DNA of 64,000 nucleotides, taken from contig JAUHQD010000010.1 of NCBI GenBank assembly GCA_030418115.1, positions 62,001-126,000 on the forward strand, in the 5' to 3' direction. The notes beneath the pieces are model-generated. The model saw nothing but the letters and a program-made list of their open reading frames with translations. It was not told the origin of the DNA and did no database searches. The position numbers and the translations under genes are program-made. This document shows positions 8,682 to 18,687 of the stretch, piece after piece (the first letter of the stretch is position 1; each line of letters begins with the position of its first letter). Origin of the DNA: Alteromonadaceae bacterium BrNp21-10 (GTDB lineage: Bacteria; Pseudomonadota; Gammaproteobacteria; Enterobacterales; Alteromonadaceae).

Positions 8682-9536
8682 ATGCACCTGAGTAAAACCG
8701 TTACTCTTATCTCCACTTCCAATCAGTTCGATGTATTGTCGGTAGACAATGCCACAGCACAAGCCCGTATCAGTTTGTACGGTGGGCATATACTTAGTTT
8801 TATGCCTAAAAGCGATCAGCGCGAACGATTATGGCTTAGTGAAAAGGCAGTATTAAATGGTAGCAAAGCCATTCGCGGTGGTATTCCAATATGCTGGCCA
8901 TGGTTTGGTGATAATACCTTCAGTAAAGCGACTAATGGCACTCTGCCCGCCCATGGTTATGTGCGTAATCAAACATGGCATGTGATCAGTTGTGAAGAAA
9001 TTGCCGACACCACTAAAATTTGTTTGAAGCCAGAATCGGCTATGGGTTCAGGATTAACAGGTACTGCGGATCTATTGCTCAGCATTACCATAGGTCATAC
9101 TCTAAATGTTGAACTCACCACCACTAATATTGGTACTAAAGCTTTTACCTTTGGCGGCGCCCTACACAGTTATTTCGCAGTCACGGATATTATGCAAACT
9201 CAACTCACTGGGTTAAGTGGTGAATATCTAGATAGACCAACCAATATGTCTAGTAAACAAACCCCTGTCACTTACCTATTTGAACAAGAAACCGATCGCG
9301 TTCATTTAAATCCAGTGGAAAATACACAAATTGTGACACCAGAGTTTACATTTAATGTGCAATCATTTGGTCATGATAGCCTTGTAGTATGGAACCCTTG
9401 GATTGATAAATCAGTGGCATTAGGTGATATGTCTGTTGACGGCTATAAAACAATGGTCTGTGTTGAAACCGCTGTCACGCAAGGCATAACCTTAACTCCA
9501 AACCAACAACACAAGTTACTGCAAGTGATAGCTTAA
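8682..9536 (+). CDS. yeaD: D-hexose-6-phosphate mutarotase (YeaD family)
   Basis: A 284-residue protein of the aldose-1-epimerase superfamily. It interconverts the anomers of glucose-6-phosphate and related sugar phosphates in the cytoplasm. Recognisable family segments are SLYGGHILSF (32-41), IRGGIPICWPWFG (64-76), the histidine in PAHGYVRNQTW (87-97) and FGGALHSYF (156-164). Length fits the roughly 290-residue YeaD family. It follows gapA on the same strand past a terminator; the gapA-yeaD pairing is also found in E. coli. A bidirectional terminator separates it from eda. The ATG at 8682 is the natural start. Confidence 0.92.
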   Translation: MHLSKTVTLISTSNQFDVLSVDNATAQARISLYGGHILSFMPKSDQRERLWLSEKAVLNGSKAIRGGIPICWPWFGDNTFSKATNGTLPAHGYVRNQTWHVISCEEIADTTKICLKPESAMGSGLTGTADLLLSITIGHTLNVELTTTNIGTKAFTFGGALHSYFAVTDIMQTQLTGLSGEYLDRPTNMSSKQTPVTYLFEQETDRVHLNPVENTQIVTPEFTFNVQSFGHDSLVVWNPWIDKSVALGDMSVDGYKTMVCVETAVTQGITLTPNQQHKLLQVIA

Positions 9537-9558
9537 TTAAGACCTTAAACTGCAGATA

Positions 9559-9591
9559 TAAAAAAGCCAGATTATAAATCTGGCTTTTTTA
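9559..9591. terminator. Bidirectional terminator between yeaD and eda
   Basis: AAAAAGCCAGATT (9561-9573), short loop, AATCTGGCTTTTTT ending at 9590. There is an A run before and a T run after, so it can stop transcription from both converging genes. Confidence 0.88.
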
Positions 9592-9605
9592 TAATAAATG
9601 AAACA

Positions 9606-10256
9606 CTAGTTTACTGTTTTAGCGCCTTCGACTGCTTCTTTAGCTAAACGAGTAATTGTATCCCAATCACCCTTTTCCACAGCGTCATCAGGTACTATCC
9701 AAGAGCCACCCACACATTTAATGTTGGGTTGTGCCAAATAATCTAAATAGTTACCTGGACCAATACCGCCGGTAGGGCAAAATGTTACATTCGGGAATGG
9801 ACCACTAATAGATTTAATTGCTTTAAGGCCTCCTGATGCTTCCGCGGGGAAGAATTTGAAGTGGTCATAACCACGATCCAAACCATTCATCAATTCAGAA
9901 ATTGATGAAATACCCGGAATAAGCGCAATCGGCGCTTTATTACCCGCATCTAACAAGTCGGTTGTTAAGCCTGGGCTGATGGCGAACTGAGCGCCCGCAT
10001 CAATAACTTGCTGTAATTGCGTAGCGTTAGTTACAGTACCTGCACCAATACAAGCTTCAGGCACTTCATCAGCTATTTTGCGGATCGCATCTAACGCTTG
10101 CGGAGTACGTAAAGTAACTTCCAATACGCTAATACCACCGGCAATCAGTGCTTTAGCTAATGGCACGGCATTGGCTAAATCTTTAATAACAATTACCGGT
10201 ACAACCGGGCCTTTAGCAAATAATTCTGCTACAGATAATTTCCAATTTTTACTCAT
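9606..10256 (-). CDS. eda: KDPG aldolase (2-dehydro-3-deoxy-phosphogluconate aldolase)
   Basis: A class I aldolase of about 216 residues that splits KDPG into pyruvate and glyceraldehyde-3-phosphate, the last step specific to the Entner-Doudoroff pathway. Visible motifs are PVIVIKD (21-27), EVTLRTP (47-53) with the catalytic glutamate, GAGTV (73-77) and the Schiff-base lysine in [10 protein letters not shown]. Three ATG codons in a row open the frame at 10262, 10259 and 10256. The AGAGGA ribosome site touches the first and is six bases from the third, so 10256 is preferred. It is the last gene of the zwf-pgl-edd-glk-eda operon, 39 bases after glk. Confidence 0.97.
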   Translation of the reverse strand: MSKNWKLSVAELFAKGPVVPVIVIKDLANAVPLAKALIAGGISVLEVTLRTPQALDAIRKIADEVPEACIGAGTVTNATQLQQVIDAGAQFAISPGLTTDLLDAGNKAPIALIPGISSISELMNGLDRGYDHFKFFPAEASGGLKAIKSISGPFPNVTFCPTGGIGPGNYLDYLAQPNIKCVGGSWIVPDDAVEKGDWDTITRLAKEAVEGAKTVN

Positions 10257-10295
10257 CATCATTCCTCTGTACTGCTACCAGTACTATTCTCAATG

Positions 10296-11255
10296 CTATT
10301 TGCTATGACTCATGTTTTGCTCAAGGTACGCTGCCGCACCCAGTAATCCATGGTCTGGTTCAGTAATTAAATAGGTGGGGATAGCCTGCATATACTTTTG
10401 TAAGCGGCCTTTATCTTCGAATCGTGCTCTGAATTCGCTGTTAAGCACAAAATCAACAAAACGTTGAGCGATGCCACCGGCAATATACACTCCACCATTA
10501 GTGCCCATGTTTAATGCAAGATTACCGGCGAAACTGCCCATAATTTTGCAAAACTGGTGTAAGGTTTCAACACAAGTTTGGCAGGTTTCAGCCAACGCTT
10601 TGGTTGTCACATCCGCTGGCGAACTACACTCTGGCGTAGTCTTGTTTTTTTCCGATAACGCTTGATAAATTTGCAGTAAGCCTGGGCCAGACAAAAATTG
10701 TTCGGCCGACACATGGCTATGATTGCGACGCAAATATTGCCAAATGAATAAATCAGTATCGTCAATTGGCGCAAAATCTACGTGACCACCTTCGCCGGGT
10801 ATGGCTTTCCAGCCTTCGGTGACTGGTACTAAATGCCCCACACCTAAACCGCTGCCAGCACCAAATACTGCCATAGCTTTACCGGGAGTTGCTTCACCAC
10901 CACCAATTTTGACTTTTTGCTGATCATTCAATACCGGTAACGACATTGAAATCGCGGTGTAATCATTAATTACATCCAAGCGTTCTAAGCCCAATTGTTG
11001 TCGGGTTTCTTCAATAGAAAATGCCCAATAATGGTTAGTCATTTTAATTTTATCGCCATTAACCGGACAAGCAATGGCGATACAACCAGCTACAAACTTA
11101 TGTTCAGGTAATGAATCACAATAAAGCTTAATAACATCAACAATATCGGCAAAGTCGTTACACAGATACTTTTTGATGTCAGCTAATTGACCATCGACTT
11201 CTCGAGCAATACGGATATTAGTTCCACCAACATCAGCAGCGAATCTTGCACTCAT
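10296..11255 (-). CDS. glk: Glucokinase
   Basis: A 319-residue proteobacterial glucokinase, which phosphorylates glucose with ATP to feed Zwf. The phosphate-binding ADVGGTNIR opens the protein, GAGSGLGVGHL and the sugar-binding EGGHVDFAP follow, and GGVYIAGGI lies near the C-terminus. A longer frame begins at 11288, but the family start ([11 protein letters not shown]) is the ATG at 11255, which shares one base with the edd stop (TAATG), a classic coupling overlap. Its place between edd and eda links glucose trapping directly to the Entner-Doudoroff enzymes. Confidence 0.96.
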   Translation of the reverse strand: MSARFAADVGGTNIRIAREVDGQLADIKKYLCNDFADIVDVIKLYCDSLPEHKFVAGCIAIACPVNGDKIKMTNHYWAFSIEETRQQLGLERLDVINDYTAISMSLPVLNDQQKVKIGGGEATPGKAMAVFGAGSGLGVGHLVPVTEGWKAIPGEGGHVDFAPIDDTDLFIWQYLRRNHSHVSAEQFLSGPGLLQIYQALSEKNKTTPECSSPADVTTKALAETCQTCVETLHQFCKIMGSFAGNLALNMGTNGGVYIAGGIAQRFVDFVLNSEFRARFEDKGRLQKYMQAIPTYLITEPDHGLLGAAAYLEQNMSHSK

Positions 11256-13081
11256 TACTTTTGTTCCTGTGTTGCAAACAATGAACAAGCACCCTGCTCT
11301 GCACCGGTCAATTCACTACGCATTGCAGTAAATAACTCTCTACCCATGCCAATTTGGTGATGTTCAATGTCAGCTAATTTGGCTTCACGGGCGTTAAGTT
11401 CGGCTTCATCAACCAACAAGCTCATTACACCGTTGACAGCATCAAGTTCAATTAAGTCGCCTTCTTGTACCTTGGCCAATAAACCACCATCGTAAGCTTC
11501 TGGTGTAACGTGAATACAAGCGGGTACTTTACCTGACGCGCCGGACATACGGCCATCCGTCACTAAAGCAACATTAAATCCACGATCTTGTAGCACGCCT
11601 AAAGGAGGCGTTAAACGGTGTAATTCTGGCATACCAATGGCTTTAGGCCCTTGGAAGCGCACTACGACAATACAATCTTTATTTAACGCCCCCGATTGGA
11701 AAGCTTGGTCTAATTCGAATTGATCTTCAAAAACCACCGCTGGTGCTGTAATTTTGGTTTTATTAGCACGTAACGATGAGGTTTTCATCACTGCACGTCC
11801 TAAATTGCCTTTTAATAGCGCCACGCCACCATCGGGTTTGAACGGTTCGGCATAAGTCGCAATCACTTCTTTATCTAGGGATTCAGTCGGACCATCACGC
11901 CATTGAAGTTCACCATCAATCAATACCGGCTCTTTAGTGTATTGCTCAAGACCACGTCCACAAATAGTATTGACATCATTATGTAATAGACCTGCTTCAA
12001 GCAACTCTTTAAACAACAACGCCATACCGCCGGCTGCCACAAAGTGGTTAATATCGGCAGAACCATTAGGATAAATATGAGTCAAAAGTGGTACCGCTTT
12101 AGAAATATCTGAGAAGTCATCCCAATTAATTTCAAAACCAGCCGCTTTGGCTACTGCCACTAAGTGCATTGTGTGGTTTGTTGAACCACCAGTAGCAATC
12201 AATCCCACCAATCCATTAACAATAGATTTTGCATCAACAATGTGACCAATTGGCATATAGTTACCGCCTAAGTCAGTCAGTCTGGTCACCTGTTTAGCGG
12301 CCGCTTTAGTTAATGCATCACGTAACGGTGTACCCGGGTTAACAAAAGACGATCCCGGTAAATGTAATCCCATCACTTCAACAACGAGTTGATTACTGTT
12401 GGCGGTACCGTAAAAGGTACAAGTACCAGCTGAATGATAAGACTCTGATTCCGCTTTAAGTAACTCTTCACGACCCACTTTGCCTTCAGCATAGGCTTGG
12501 CGAATACGCGCTTTTTCTTTATTCGGTAGACCTGACGGCATTGGCCCTGCTGGTACAAATATTGTCGGCAAATGACCAAAGGCCAAAGAACCAATCAACA
12601 TTCCGGGCACGATTTTGTCACAGATGCCCATGACTAAGCTGCCGTCGAACATGTTATGAGATAAACCGACCGCAGTTGCTAAGGCAATAACATCACGGCT
12701 CATCAGGCTTAAATCCATGCCCGGAGTACCCTGAGTAACACCATCACACATCGCTGGCACACCGCCAGCAAATTGTGCCACACCACCGACTTCAGCCACT
12801 GCTGCTTTTAATAGCGCAGGATAAGTCTCGTAAGGTTGGTGTGCGGACAGCATGTCATTATACGAAGAGGTAATCGCAATGTTGGCCTTGGTCATGCTAG
12901 TTAATGACGCTTTATCATCGGTACTACAAGCGGCAAAACCGTGGGCTAAATTTCCGCAAGACAACACACCACGATGTGGCCCTTGACGACGCGCTTTTTC
13001 AATTTTATCAAGATAAGCCTGACGACTTTGAGTACTGCGCGCTTCAATACGCTGGGTTACTTCTAATATAACGGGATTCAT
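11255..13081 (-). CDS. edd: Phosphogluconate dehydratase
   Basis: About 608 residues of the IlvD/Edd dehydratase family. The enzyme removes water from 6-phosphogluconate to give KDPG and holds an iron-sulfur cluster. Cysteines are in the family positions ([35 protein letters not shown]), and [16 protein letters not shown] lies near the C-terminus. The frame is open from 13102, but the ATG at 13081 follows TAGGAG by five bases and gives the family start MNPVILEVT, so I chose it. It begins eight bases after the pgl stop and ends overlapping glk by one base. Confidence 0.97.
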   Translation of the reverse strand: MNPVILEVTQRIEARSTQSRQAYLDKIEKARRQGPHRGVLSCGNLAHGFAACSTDDKASLTSMTKANIAITSSYNDMLSAHQPYETYPALLKAAVAEVGGVAQFAGGVPAMCDGVTQGTPGMDLSLMSRDVIALATAVGLSHNMFDGSLVMGICDKIVPGMLIGSLAFGHLPTIFVPAGPMPSGLPNKEKARIRQAYAEGKVGREELLKAESESYHSAGTCTFYGTANSNQLVVEVMGLHLPGSSFVNPGTPLRDALTKAAAKQVTRLTDLGGNYMPIGHIVDAKSIVNGLVGLIATGGSTNHTMHLVAVAKAAGFEINWDDFSDISKAVPLLTHIYPNGSADINHFVAAGGMALLFKELLEAGLLHNDVNTICGRGLEQYTKEPVLIDGELQWRDGPTESLDKEVIATYAEPFKPDGGVALLKGNLGRAVMKTSSLRANKTKITAPAVVFEDQFELDQAFQSGALNKDCIVVVRFQGPKAIGMPELHRLTPPLGVLQDRGFNVALVTDGRMSGASGKVPACIHVTPEAYDGGLLAKVQEGDLIELDAVNGVMSLLVDEAELNAREAKLADIEHHQIGMGRELFTAMRSELTGAEQGACSLFATQEQK

Positions 13082-13089
13082 TTTAACTC

Positions 13090-13776
13090 CTAAGGTGCCC
13101 ATACCAATTCAACATCGGCACGATTTAATACGGCACGAATTGGCATAGCTGTTTCATCTTCACCATCAAGCGCACTTTGTAGTACGGCTTTTTTACTGTC
13201 GCCAGTAAGGTGAAGGAATATATTTTTACTGCTAAGTAGTGCTGGCAACGTTAACGACATCCGTTGATTAGGCGCAGAGGTTGGTGTAACCGCAACAAGA
13301 ATATTACCAGATTGCATATCCAAGCCGGCTGCAAGCTGTGTTGAACAAGGGAACAAGGAAGCCGTATGACCATCTTCACCCATACCTAAAATCAACACAT
13401 CAAAGGGCTGCGACATACTATTGATACGTGCCGTACACTCTTCTAACCCATCATTAGCATCTGCATGAGCGGTTTTCATGCCGACAAAATTGGCTACTGC
13501 GGCGTTGTTTTGTAATAAATTTTCACGAACTAATTTTTCGTTACTGGCTGCATCAGTGGATTCAACCCAACGTTCATCAGCCAGACTGATATCAACTTTG
13601 TCCCACGCTAATTCGCTTTGAGATAATGCGGCGAACAATCCCATAGGAGTGCGTCCGCCGGACACCAATAAGCTGGCACGACCTTTAGTATCGATACCCT
13701 CTTTTAACATTTTTACAATGCGACTTGCGAAGTCTTGGTTTAAAACTTCAGTGGATGTATATTCACTGCGCTTCAT
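13090..13776 (-). CDS. pgl: 6-Phosphogluconolactonase (DevB type)
   Basis: A 228-residue enzyme that hydrolyses 6-phosphogluconolactone made by Zwf. It carries the sugar-phosphate isomerase-like signatures [13 protein letters not shown] (36-48), [10 protein letters not shown] (62-71) and the catalytic-site segment [14 protein letters not shown]. Length matches the usual DevB-type lactonase (about 230). Its ATG overlaps the zwf stop by four bases (ATGA), and edd starts eight bases after its own stop. It is therefore the second gene of the Entner-Doudoroff operon. Confidence 0.96.
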   Translation of the reverse strand: MKRSEYTSTEVLNQDFASRIVKMLKEGIDTKGRASLLVSGGRTPMGLFAALSQSELAWDKVDISLADERWVESTDAASNEKLVRENLLQNNAAVANFVGMKTAHADANDGLEECTARINSMSQPFDVLILGMGEDGHTASLFPCSTQLAAGLDMQSGNILVAVTPTSAPNQRMSLTLPALLSSKNIFLHLTGDSKKAVLQSALDGEDETAMPIRAVLNRADVELVWAP

Positions 13777-15251
13777 TTTGTACGACCTTCATACCAAGAA
13801 CGACCTTCACGGGCCAACATCGCGATAGAAGCAACCGGTCCCCACGTTCCAGCTTGATAAGGTGCAGGTTGCTCATTAGTGTCTTTCCAAGCATCCATAA
13901 TACCGTCTACCCATTTCCATGCTTCTTCAACTTCGTCACGGTGAACAAATAGCGTTTGATTACCTAGCATCACTTCTAGCAATAATTTCTCATAAGCGTC
14001 AGCAATACGCTCATCTTTAAAAGTTTCAGAGAAACTCAAGTTCAACTTGGTTTTTTGCAAGTCCATTGAATGAGTCCCCGTTAAACCTGGTAATTTATTC
14101 ATTACTGTGACTTCAACGCCTTCATCCGGCTGCAAACGAATAGTTAATTTATTCGGTGGTAACGTAGGGAAGCTATCTTTAAACAAGTTATGCGGTTGAC
14201 GTTTGAAATAGATAACTATTTCACTGACCTTGGACGGCAAGCGTTTACCGGTACGTAAATAGAAAGGGACACCAGCCCAACGCCAGTTATCGATCTCTAC
14301 TTTAAGAGCAACAAAGGTTTCGGTTTTACTAGTAGTGTTGGCATCTGGCTCATCTAAATAACCCGGTACTTCATTACCCTTAACAAACCCACCAGCATAC
14401 TGACCACGTACGGTATTTTCATTAACGTTACTACTATCAATACGGCGAAGTGCCTTAAGAACTTTTAGTTTTTCGTTACGAATGCTGTCGGCTTCTAATG
14501 TTGGAGGTGGCTCCATGGCAACCAAGGTCAAAATTTGCAACAAATGGTTTTGTACCATGTCGCGCATTTGCCCTGCTTCATCGAAGTAACCCCAACGACC
14601 TTCAATACCCACTGACTCAGCAACACTAATCTGTACATGATCAATACAGTTATGATCCCAGTTATTAGTGAACAGTGAATTAGCAAAACGTAGGGCAATC
14701 AGATTTAATACCGTTTCTTTACCCAAATAATGATCGATACGATAAATTTGTTTTTCGGTAAAGAATTTAGCCACTTCATCATTGATCACTTTTGATGATG
14801 CTAAATCGTGACCAATCGGCTTTTCCAGTACAACACGTAATGTAGAATCAATAATACCGGCTTCGTTCATACCACGACAAATGTCACCAAAAATTGAAGG
14901 TGGTGTAGCGAAATAACACACCATAGTGCGTGTTTTATCGATCAGACCAGTTAATCTTTGATAGTCTTCAGCATTTTTAAAATCTATCTTCAAATAGCTA
15001 ACGCGAGCCAAAAGACGCGCTAAGCTTTCTTCACAAATGGCTTCCGGCGTGAATTTGATAACATTTTCTTTAACTAGCTCAACGTAATCTTCATTTGAAA
15101 ATTCTTGTCTAGCAACACCAATAATAGTGGTGTCGGCATGTAATAAGTTGGCTTTTTCCAACTGATATAAAGAAGGCAGCAGTTTACGACGAGCTAAGTC
15201 ACCACGCGTTCCGTAAAGCACAAAATCACAAGGTTCGAAGTTATTTTCCAT
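13773..15251 (-). CDS. zwf: Glucose-6-phosphate 1-dehydrogenase
   Basis: A 492-residue enzyme that oxidises glucose-6-phosphate to the lactone, reducing NADP. The N-terminal coenzyme motif reads GTRGDLARRKLLPSLYQL; the active-site segment RIDHYLGKETVLN and the C-terminal QAGTWGPVAS are intact. The protein is closely similar in layout to E. coli Zwf. It is the first gene of the zwf-pgl-edd-glk-eda operon. The 26-base near-perfect palindrome at 15347-15372, about 95 bases upstream, is the probable HexR operator. hexR is divergent, so one region controls both. Confidence 0.98.
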   Translation of the reverse strand: MENNFEPCDFVLYGTRGDLARRKLLPSLYQLEKANLLHADTTIIGVARQEFSNEDYVELVKENVIKFTPEAICEESLARLLARVSYLKIDFKNAEDYQRLTGLIDKTRTMVCYFATPPSIFGDICRGMNEAGIIDSTLRVVLEKPIGHDLASSKVINDEVAKFFTEKQIYRIDHYLGKETVLNLIALRFANSLFTNNWDHNCIDHVQISVAESVGIEGRWGYFDEAGQMRDMVQNHLLQILTLVAMEPPPTLEADSIRNEKLKVLKALRRIDSSNVNENTVRGQYAGGFVKGNEVPGYLDEPDANTTSKTETFVALKVEIDNWRWAGVPFYLRTGKRLPSKVSEIVIYFKRQPHNLFKDSFPTLPPNKLTIRLQPDEGVEVTVMNKLPGLTGTHSMDLQKTKLNLSFSETFKDERIADAYEKLLLEVMLGNQTLFVHRDEVEEAWKWVDGIMDAWKDTNEQPAPYQAGTWGPVASIAMLAREGRSWYEGRTK

Positions 15252-15346
15252 GACTCTTTAGTTACCTGAAGTTAATGAATAAATATGTGGTGGAAGTTTA
15301 CTATATGAAAAAAGAAATATCCTGTTTTAGGGATCTAGGGTAAACC

Positions 15347-15372
15347 AAAATGTTGTAATTTTACAACATTTT
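15347..15372. promoter_or_regulatory. HexR operator in the zwf-hexR divergent region
   Basis: A 26-base inverted repeat, with arms AAAATGTTGTAA and TTACAACATTTT around a central TT; only the central pair fails to match. Its core TTGTAATTTTACAA fits HexR boxes. It lies 95 bases before zwf and 139 bases before hexR, so it may control both genes. Confidence 0.8.
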
Positions 15373-15511
15373 GTAAATTATTTTGACGTTTTAACGCAAT
15401 AGTGTAGCCTGAGACCCAGAAGATTTGGCCAATAGTGTCAAAAACTTACAAACGACTTTCACTCTTTATAACTTTTTACCATGTTAAAGCCTTTTGCAGA
15501 CTATAAACTAT

Positions 15512-16357
15512 ATGAATATACTAGAAAAAATCACCCAAAATAACAGTCAATTTAGTAAGTCAGAACGTAAAGTAGCAGAGGCGATTTTAGCCGATCCGCA
15601 GACCACCATTCATTCCAGCATTGCTACCCTAGCTAAATTATCCAATGTGAGTGAACCTACGGTTAACCGTTTTTGTCGTCGTTTAGACACCAAAGGCTTT
15701 CCCGACTTTAAATTACATTTGGCACAAAGTTTAGCGAATGGTACGCCTTACGTAAATCGCAATGTCGACGAAACTGACGGACCGGATGAATATACTCGTA
15801 AAATATTTGAATCTACTATGGCCTCTTTGGAAGTCGCGCGCCAATCCGTGGACACAGGCATCATTAATCGTGTGGTGGACTTACTCACCCAAGCCAAAAA
15901 GATTTCTTTCTTTGGCCTCGGAGCTTCGGCTTCTGTCGCCCATGATGCTTTAAATAAGTTCTTCCGCTTCAATGTTCCAGTAGCCTACTTTGAAGATATT
16001 TTAATGCAACGCATGAGCTGCATGAATTGCACGGAAGGTGATGTAGTTGTAGTAATTTCTCACACTGGGCGCACAAAAAGCTTGGTCGAAGTAGCGCAAA
16101 TAGCCCGTGAAAACGATGCTACCGTTGTTGGTTTAACCAGCAAAGATAGTCCGTTGGCCCGTGAATGTACTCTTGTCATTTCTCTTGATGTACCCGAGGA
16201 CACCGATATGTATATGCCAATGGCATCACGCATCGCCCAATTAGTATTAATTGATATACTCGCTACTGGCTTTACTTTACGTCGCGGCCCTAAGTTCAGA
16301 GAGAACTTAAAGAAAGTCAAAGACACGCTCCGTGGGTCACGTTTCGGTAAAGATTAA
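15512..16357 (+). CDS. hexR: HexR, RpiR-family regulator of central sugar metabolism
   Basis: A 281-residue regulator with an N-terminal RpiR-type helix-turn-helix (SKSERKVAEAIL, SEPTVNRFCRRL, GFPDFKLHLAQSLANG) and a C-terminal SIS sugar-phosphate-binding domain (GLGASASVAHDA, ISHTGRTKSLVEVAQ). It is very similar to E. coli HexR across the whole length. Family members bind palindromes of the kind seen at four or five places in this window and release them on binding KDPG. A TTG at 15494 would add six residues; the ATG at 15512 matches the family start MNILEK. Divergent from zwf. Confidence 0.96.
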   Translation: MNILEKITQNNSQFSKSERKVAEAILADPQTTIHSSIATLAKLSNVSEPTVNRFCRRLDTKGFPDFKLHLAQSLANGTPYVNRNVDETDGPDEYTRKIFESTMASLEVARQSVDTGIINRVVDLLTQAKKISFFGLGASASVAHDALNKFFRFNVPVAYFEDILMQRMSCMNCTEGDVVVVISHTGRTKSLVEVAQIARENDATVVGLTSKDSPLARECTLVISLDVPEDTDMYMPMASRIAQLVLIDILATGFTLRRGPKFRENLKKVKDTLRGSRFGKD

Positions 16358-16508
16358 CTCATTATTTTTAATCATGAATCCCAGCCCCTTGCTATTATGA
16401 AATCACTATATCTAATAATGTAATGAGGCAATATTTGCCCTGTAAAGGTGCATCTCGTCAATAATTTATTTAATACTCTTTTCTATGGGTTTTTGGCGTG
16501 GATTAGAG

Positions 16509-16536
16509 TTGATTATTTTCCCGTTTATGCCATAGT
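16509..16536 (+). promoter_or_regulatory. Candidate pykA promoter
   Basis: TTGATT (16509-16514), 16 bases, CATAGT (16531-16536). If used, transcription would start near 16543, placing the HexR box at 16548-16564 just after the start point, where a repressor would block transcription. Read from consensus only. Confidence 0.4.
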
Positions 16537-16547
16537 GCGTTAATATT

Positions 16548-16564
16548 TTGTAATTTAATTACAA
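16548..16564. promoter_or_regulatory. HexR operator upstream of pykA
   Basis: TTGTAATTTAATTACAA, a perfect 17-base palindrome about its central base pair, ending 31 bases before the first pykA ATG. It is the cleanest HexR-type site in the window. Confidence 0.8.
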
Positions 16565-16595
16565 CAAATCCAATGAACCACAAGCAAAGGTTATT

Positions 16596-18032
16596 ATGAT
16601 GCTACGAAGAACGAAAATTGTCGCTACTTTAGGTCCGGCTACCGACAGTAAAGAACAAATTAAAGCGATTATTAATGCTGGAGCAAATGTTGTACGCATG
16701 AACTTCTCTCATGGTACTGCTCAAGATCATATCGACCGCGCAATCCGTGTTCGAGAAGCTTCGGAAGAGTTAGGTAAATTTGTCGCCATCTTAGGCGATT
16801 TACAAGGACCTAAAATACGTATCGCTAAATTCGTAGAAGGTAGCATTATTCTAGCTATGGGTGACAAGTTCACTTTAGATGGCGACATGGACTCTACTGC
16901 TGGTACCAAACTAGCCGTTGGTATTGATTATAAAGCCTTACCTCAAGATGTATCCGCTGGTGACTTATTACTATTAGATGATGGTCGCATTCAATTGCAG
17001 GTAGAATCGGTTGAAGGTAATAAGGTACACACTGTTGTTACCGTATGTGGCAAATTATCCAACAATAAAGGCATCAATCGTTTAGGCGGTGGCTTATCTG
17101 CAGAAGCATTAACAGAAAAAGATAAAGAAGATATCAAAACCGCAGCGAAAATTGGCGTTGATTACTTAGCAGTTTCATTCCCACGTAATGGCGCTGATAT
17201 GCGTTATGCTCGTGAATTAGCCATTGCAGCCGGTTGTACTGCAAGAATGTGCGCTAAAGTTGAGCGTGCGGAAGCGGTAGAAACTGATGAAGCCATGGAT
17301 GACATAATCCTAGCGTCTGACGCAGTCATGGTTGCCCGTGGTGATTTAGGTGTAGAAATTGGTGATGCAGAATTAGTCGGTGTACAGAAGAAATTAATCT
17401 CTCGTTCACGTCAATTAAACAAGTTAGTTATCACTGCTACGCAAATGATGGAGTCGATGATCGACTCGCCTATGCCAACCCGTGCAGAAGTAATGGATGT
17501 AGCCAATGCGGTATTAGATGGTACTGATGCTGTGATGTTATCTGCAGAAACTGCAGCGGGTAACTTCCCAGTAGAAACCGTGCTGGCAATGGCACGTGTT
17601 TGCGAAGGTGCAGAAACTCACCCTAGTGTAAAAGTCTCTAAGCATCGCAATGAAGAGTGCTTTAGCTCAATTAGTGAAACTACTGCCCTATCAGCGGTTT
17701 ATGCAGCTAACCATTTATCTACCATTAAAGGTATCGTCGCCTTAACCGAAACCGGCGATACTGCGCGTCTAATGTCGCGTATTACTTCATCTTTGCCTAT
17801 TTATGCTATGTCCCGTCATTCAGGACCGTTAAATGAAATGGCGTTGTTCCGCGGTGTTAAGCCGGTCTATTTCAATTCTAAGCATTGCCAACCAGGACGT
17901 TTAACTTACGATGTTAAATCACGTTTGGTAGAGAAAGGCTTGGTACAACCTGGCGATCAATTAATTATGACCTACGGTGATAATATGGAAACTGTTGGTG
18001 CTACCAACAGCTGTAAAATCATTACGGTTTAA
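16596..18032 (+). CDS. pykA: Pyruvate kinase (PykA type)
   Basis: A 478-residue cytoplasmic enzyme that makes pyruvate and ATP from phosphoenolpyruvate and ADP. Signatures are [12 protein letters not shown] (4-15), [11 protein letters not shown] (35-45), the catalytic segment [12 protein letters not shown] and [12 protein letters not shown], and [10 protein letters not shown]. Layout and wording match E. coli PykA (the AMP-activated enzyme) rather than PykF. AAAGG at 16586 serves either of two adjacent ATG codons (16596 or 16599). It is preceded by a perfect HexR palindrome and followed by a strong terminator that reaches into the convergent gene. Confidence 0.97.
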   Translation: MMLRRTKIVATLGPATDSKEQIKAIINAGANVVRMNFSHGTAQDHIDRAIRVREASEELGKFVAILGDLQGPKIRIAKFVEGSIILAMGDKFTLDGDMDSTAGTKLAVGIDYKALPQDVSAGDLLLLDDGRIQLQVESVEGNKVHTVVTVCGKLSNNKGINRLGGGLSAEALTEKDKEDIKTAAKIGVDYLAVSFPRNGADMRYARELAIAAGCTARMCAKVERAEAVETDEAMDDIILASDAVMVARGDLGVEIGDAELVGVQKKLISRSRQLNKLVITATQMMESMIDSPMPTRAEVMDVANAVLDGTDAVMLSAETAAGNFPVETVLAMARVCEGAETHPSVKVSKHRNEECFSSISETTALSAVYAANHLSTIKGIVALTETGDTARLMSRITSSLPIYAMSRHSGPLNEMALFRGVKPVYFNSKHCQPGRLTYDVKSRLVEKGLVQPGDQLIMTYGDNMETVGATNSCKIITV

Positions 18033-18042
18033 TATTGTTATA

Positions 18043-18564
18043 TTATTGATAGGGCATCGTCGTTGTAGAACGTCTACTACGACGATGCTTTTTTACATTA
18101 CCTGAATGATATCTGCGTAAATATTTAAGACTTAAAGTATAAATCACGCCACCTACTGCTCCAGATAAACATTGCAACATTAGCCCCATAAAACTTCTTG
18201 CACCTGCAATTAAAGTCACGTCAAATATTGGTTTCATCAATAAATGAACCGTTAATACCGCAATAAAACCACCAACGGGATATACCCAATAAGTTAAATG
18301 CTGGCCTACAATTCTGTAGCGATTTCTAATTGATGACATCACCACAAAGGCCAATAACAACGATAATGTCAATATGCTGCCATAGCCCGGCGCTAAGCCA
18401 GCTAAATCTTTTAACGACATTTCAATACGAATAGCCATATTCATCACAACGCCCACATCGACCAGTCCATTTAACACGAATTGGGTATGTGCGATGCTGG
18501 CTAAGATGAAAGTCGTGATTGACGCCAACATAAAACTTAAGGCTAATCTGACAACTTTATTCAC
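18043..18564 (-). CDS. Four-helix inner-membrane protein of unknown function
   Basis: A 173-residue protein with four likely membrane helices (about 8-27, 62-80, 92-112 and 123-147) and a basic tail rich in Arg, Lys, Ser and Thr. I do not recognise a family. The frame has good codon texture and an ATG at 18564 followed by a positively charged, then hydrophobic start. Its last dozen codons are read across the strong pykA terminator at 18054-18094, which explains the odd RRSRRSTTT tail. It ends ten bases from the pykA stop and is convergent with it. Confidence 0.7.
   Translation of the reverse strand: MNKVVRLALSFMLASITTFILASIAHTQFVLNGLVDVGVVMNMAIRIEMSLKDLAGLAPGYGSILTLSLLLAFVVMSSIRNRYRIVGQHLTYWVYPVGGFIAVLTVHLLMKPIFDVTLIAGARSFMGLMLQCLSGAVGGVIYTLSLKYLRRYHSGNVKKHRRSRRSTTTMPYQ
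18054..18094 (+). terminator. Intrinsic terminator of pykA inside the convergent coding end
   Basis: GCATCGTCGTTGTAGA (18054-18069), loop ACG, TCTACTACGACGATGC (18073-18088), then a T run. The stem is 16 pairs with one weak pair. It lies 22 bases after the pykA stop and inside the 3' end of the minus-strand gene 18043-18564. Confidence 0.9.
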
Positions 18565-18687
18565 TTTTAATTTTTCTCATCTGCACTTTTCTGCGTGGTA
18601 AGTAGTGTATTTCATTGAAATAATTGCTAATTTCTTCAACAATGTAAACTACTTTATAACAAGCTAAAAACATTATTGGACAATTTT

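Noticed and set aside
15371-15386. A second HexR site next to the main palindrome (TTGTAAATTATTTTGA)
   Set aside because: Only the left arm fits; the right arm is too weak to claim a site.
18676-18687. TTG start four codons upstream in the sugar dehydrogenase
   Set aside because: The ATG at 18688 gives a normal signal peptide and is the better start.
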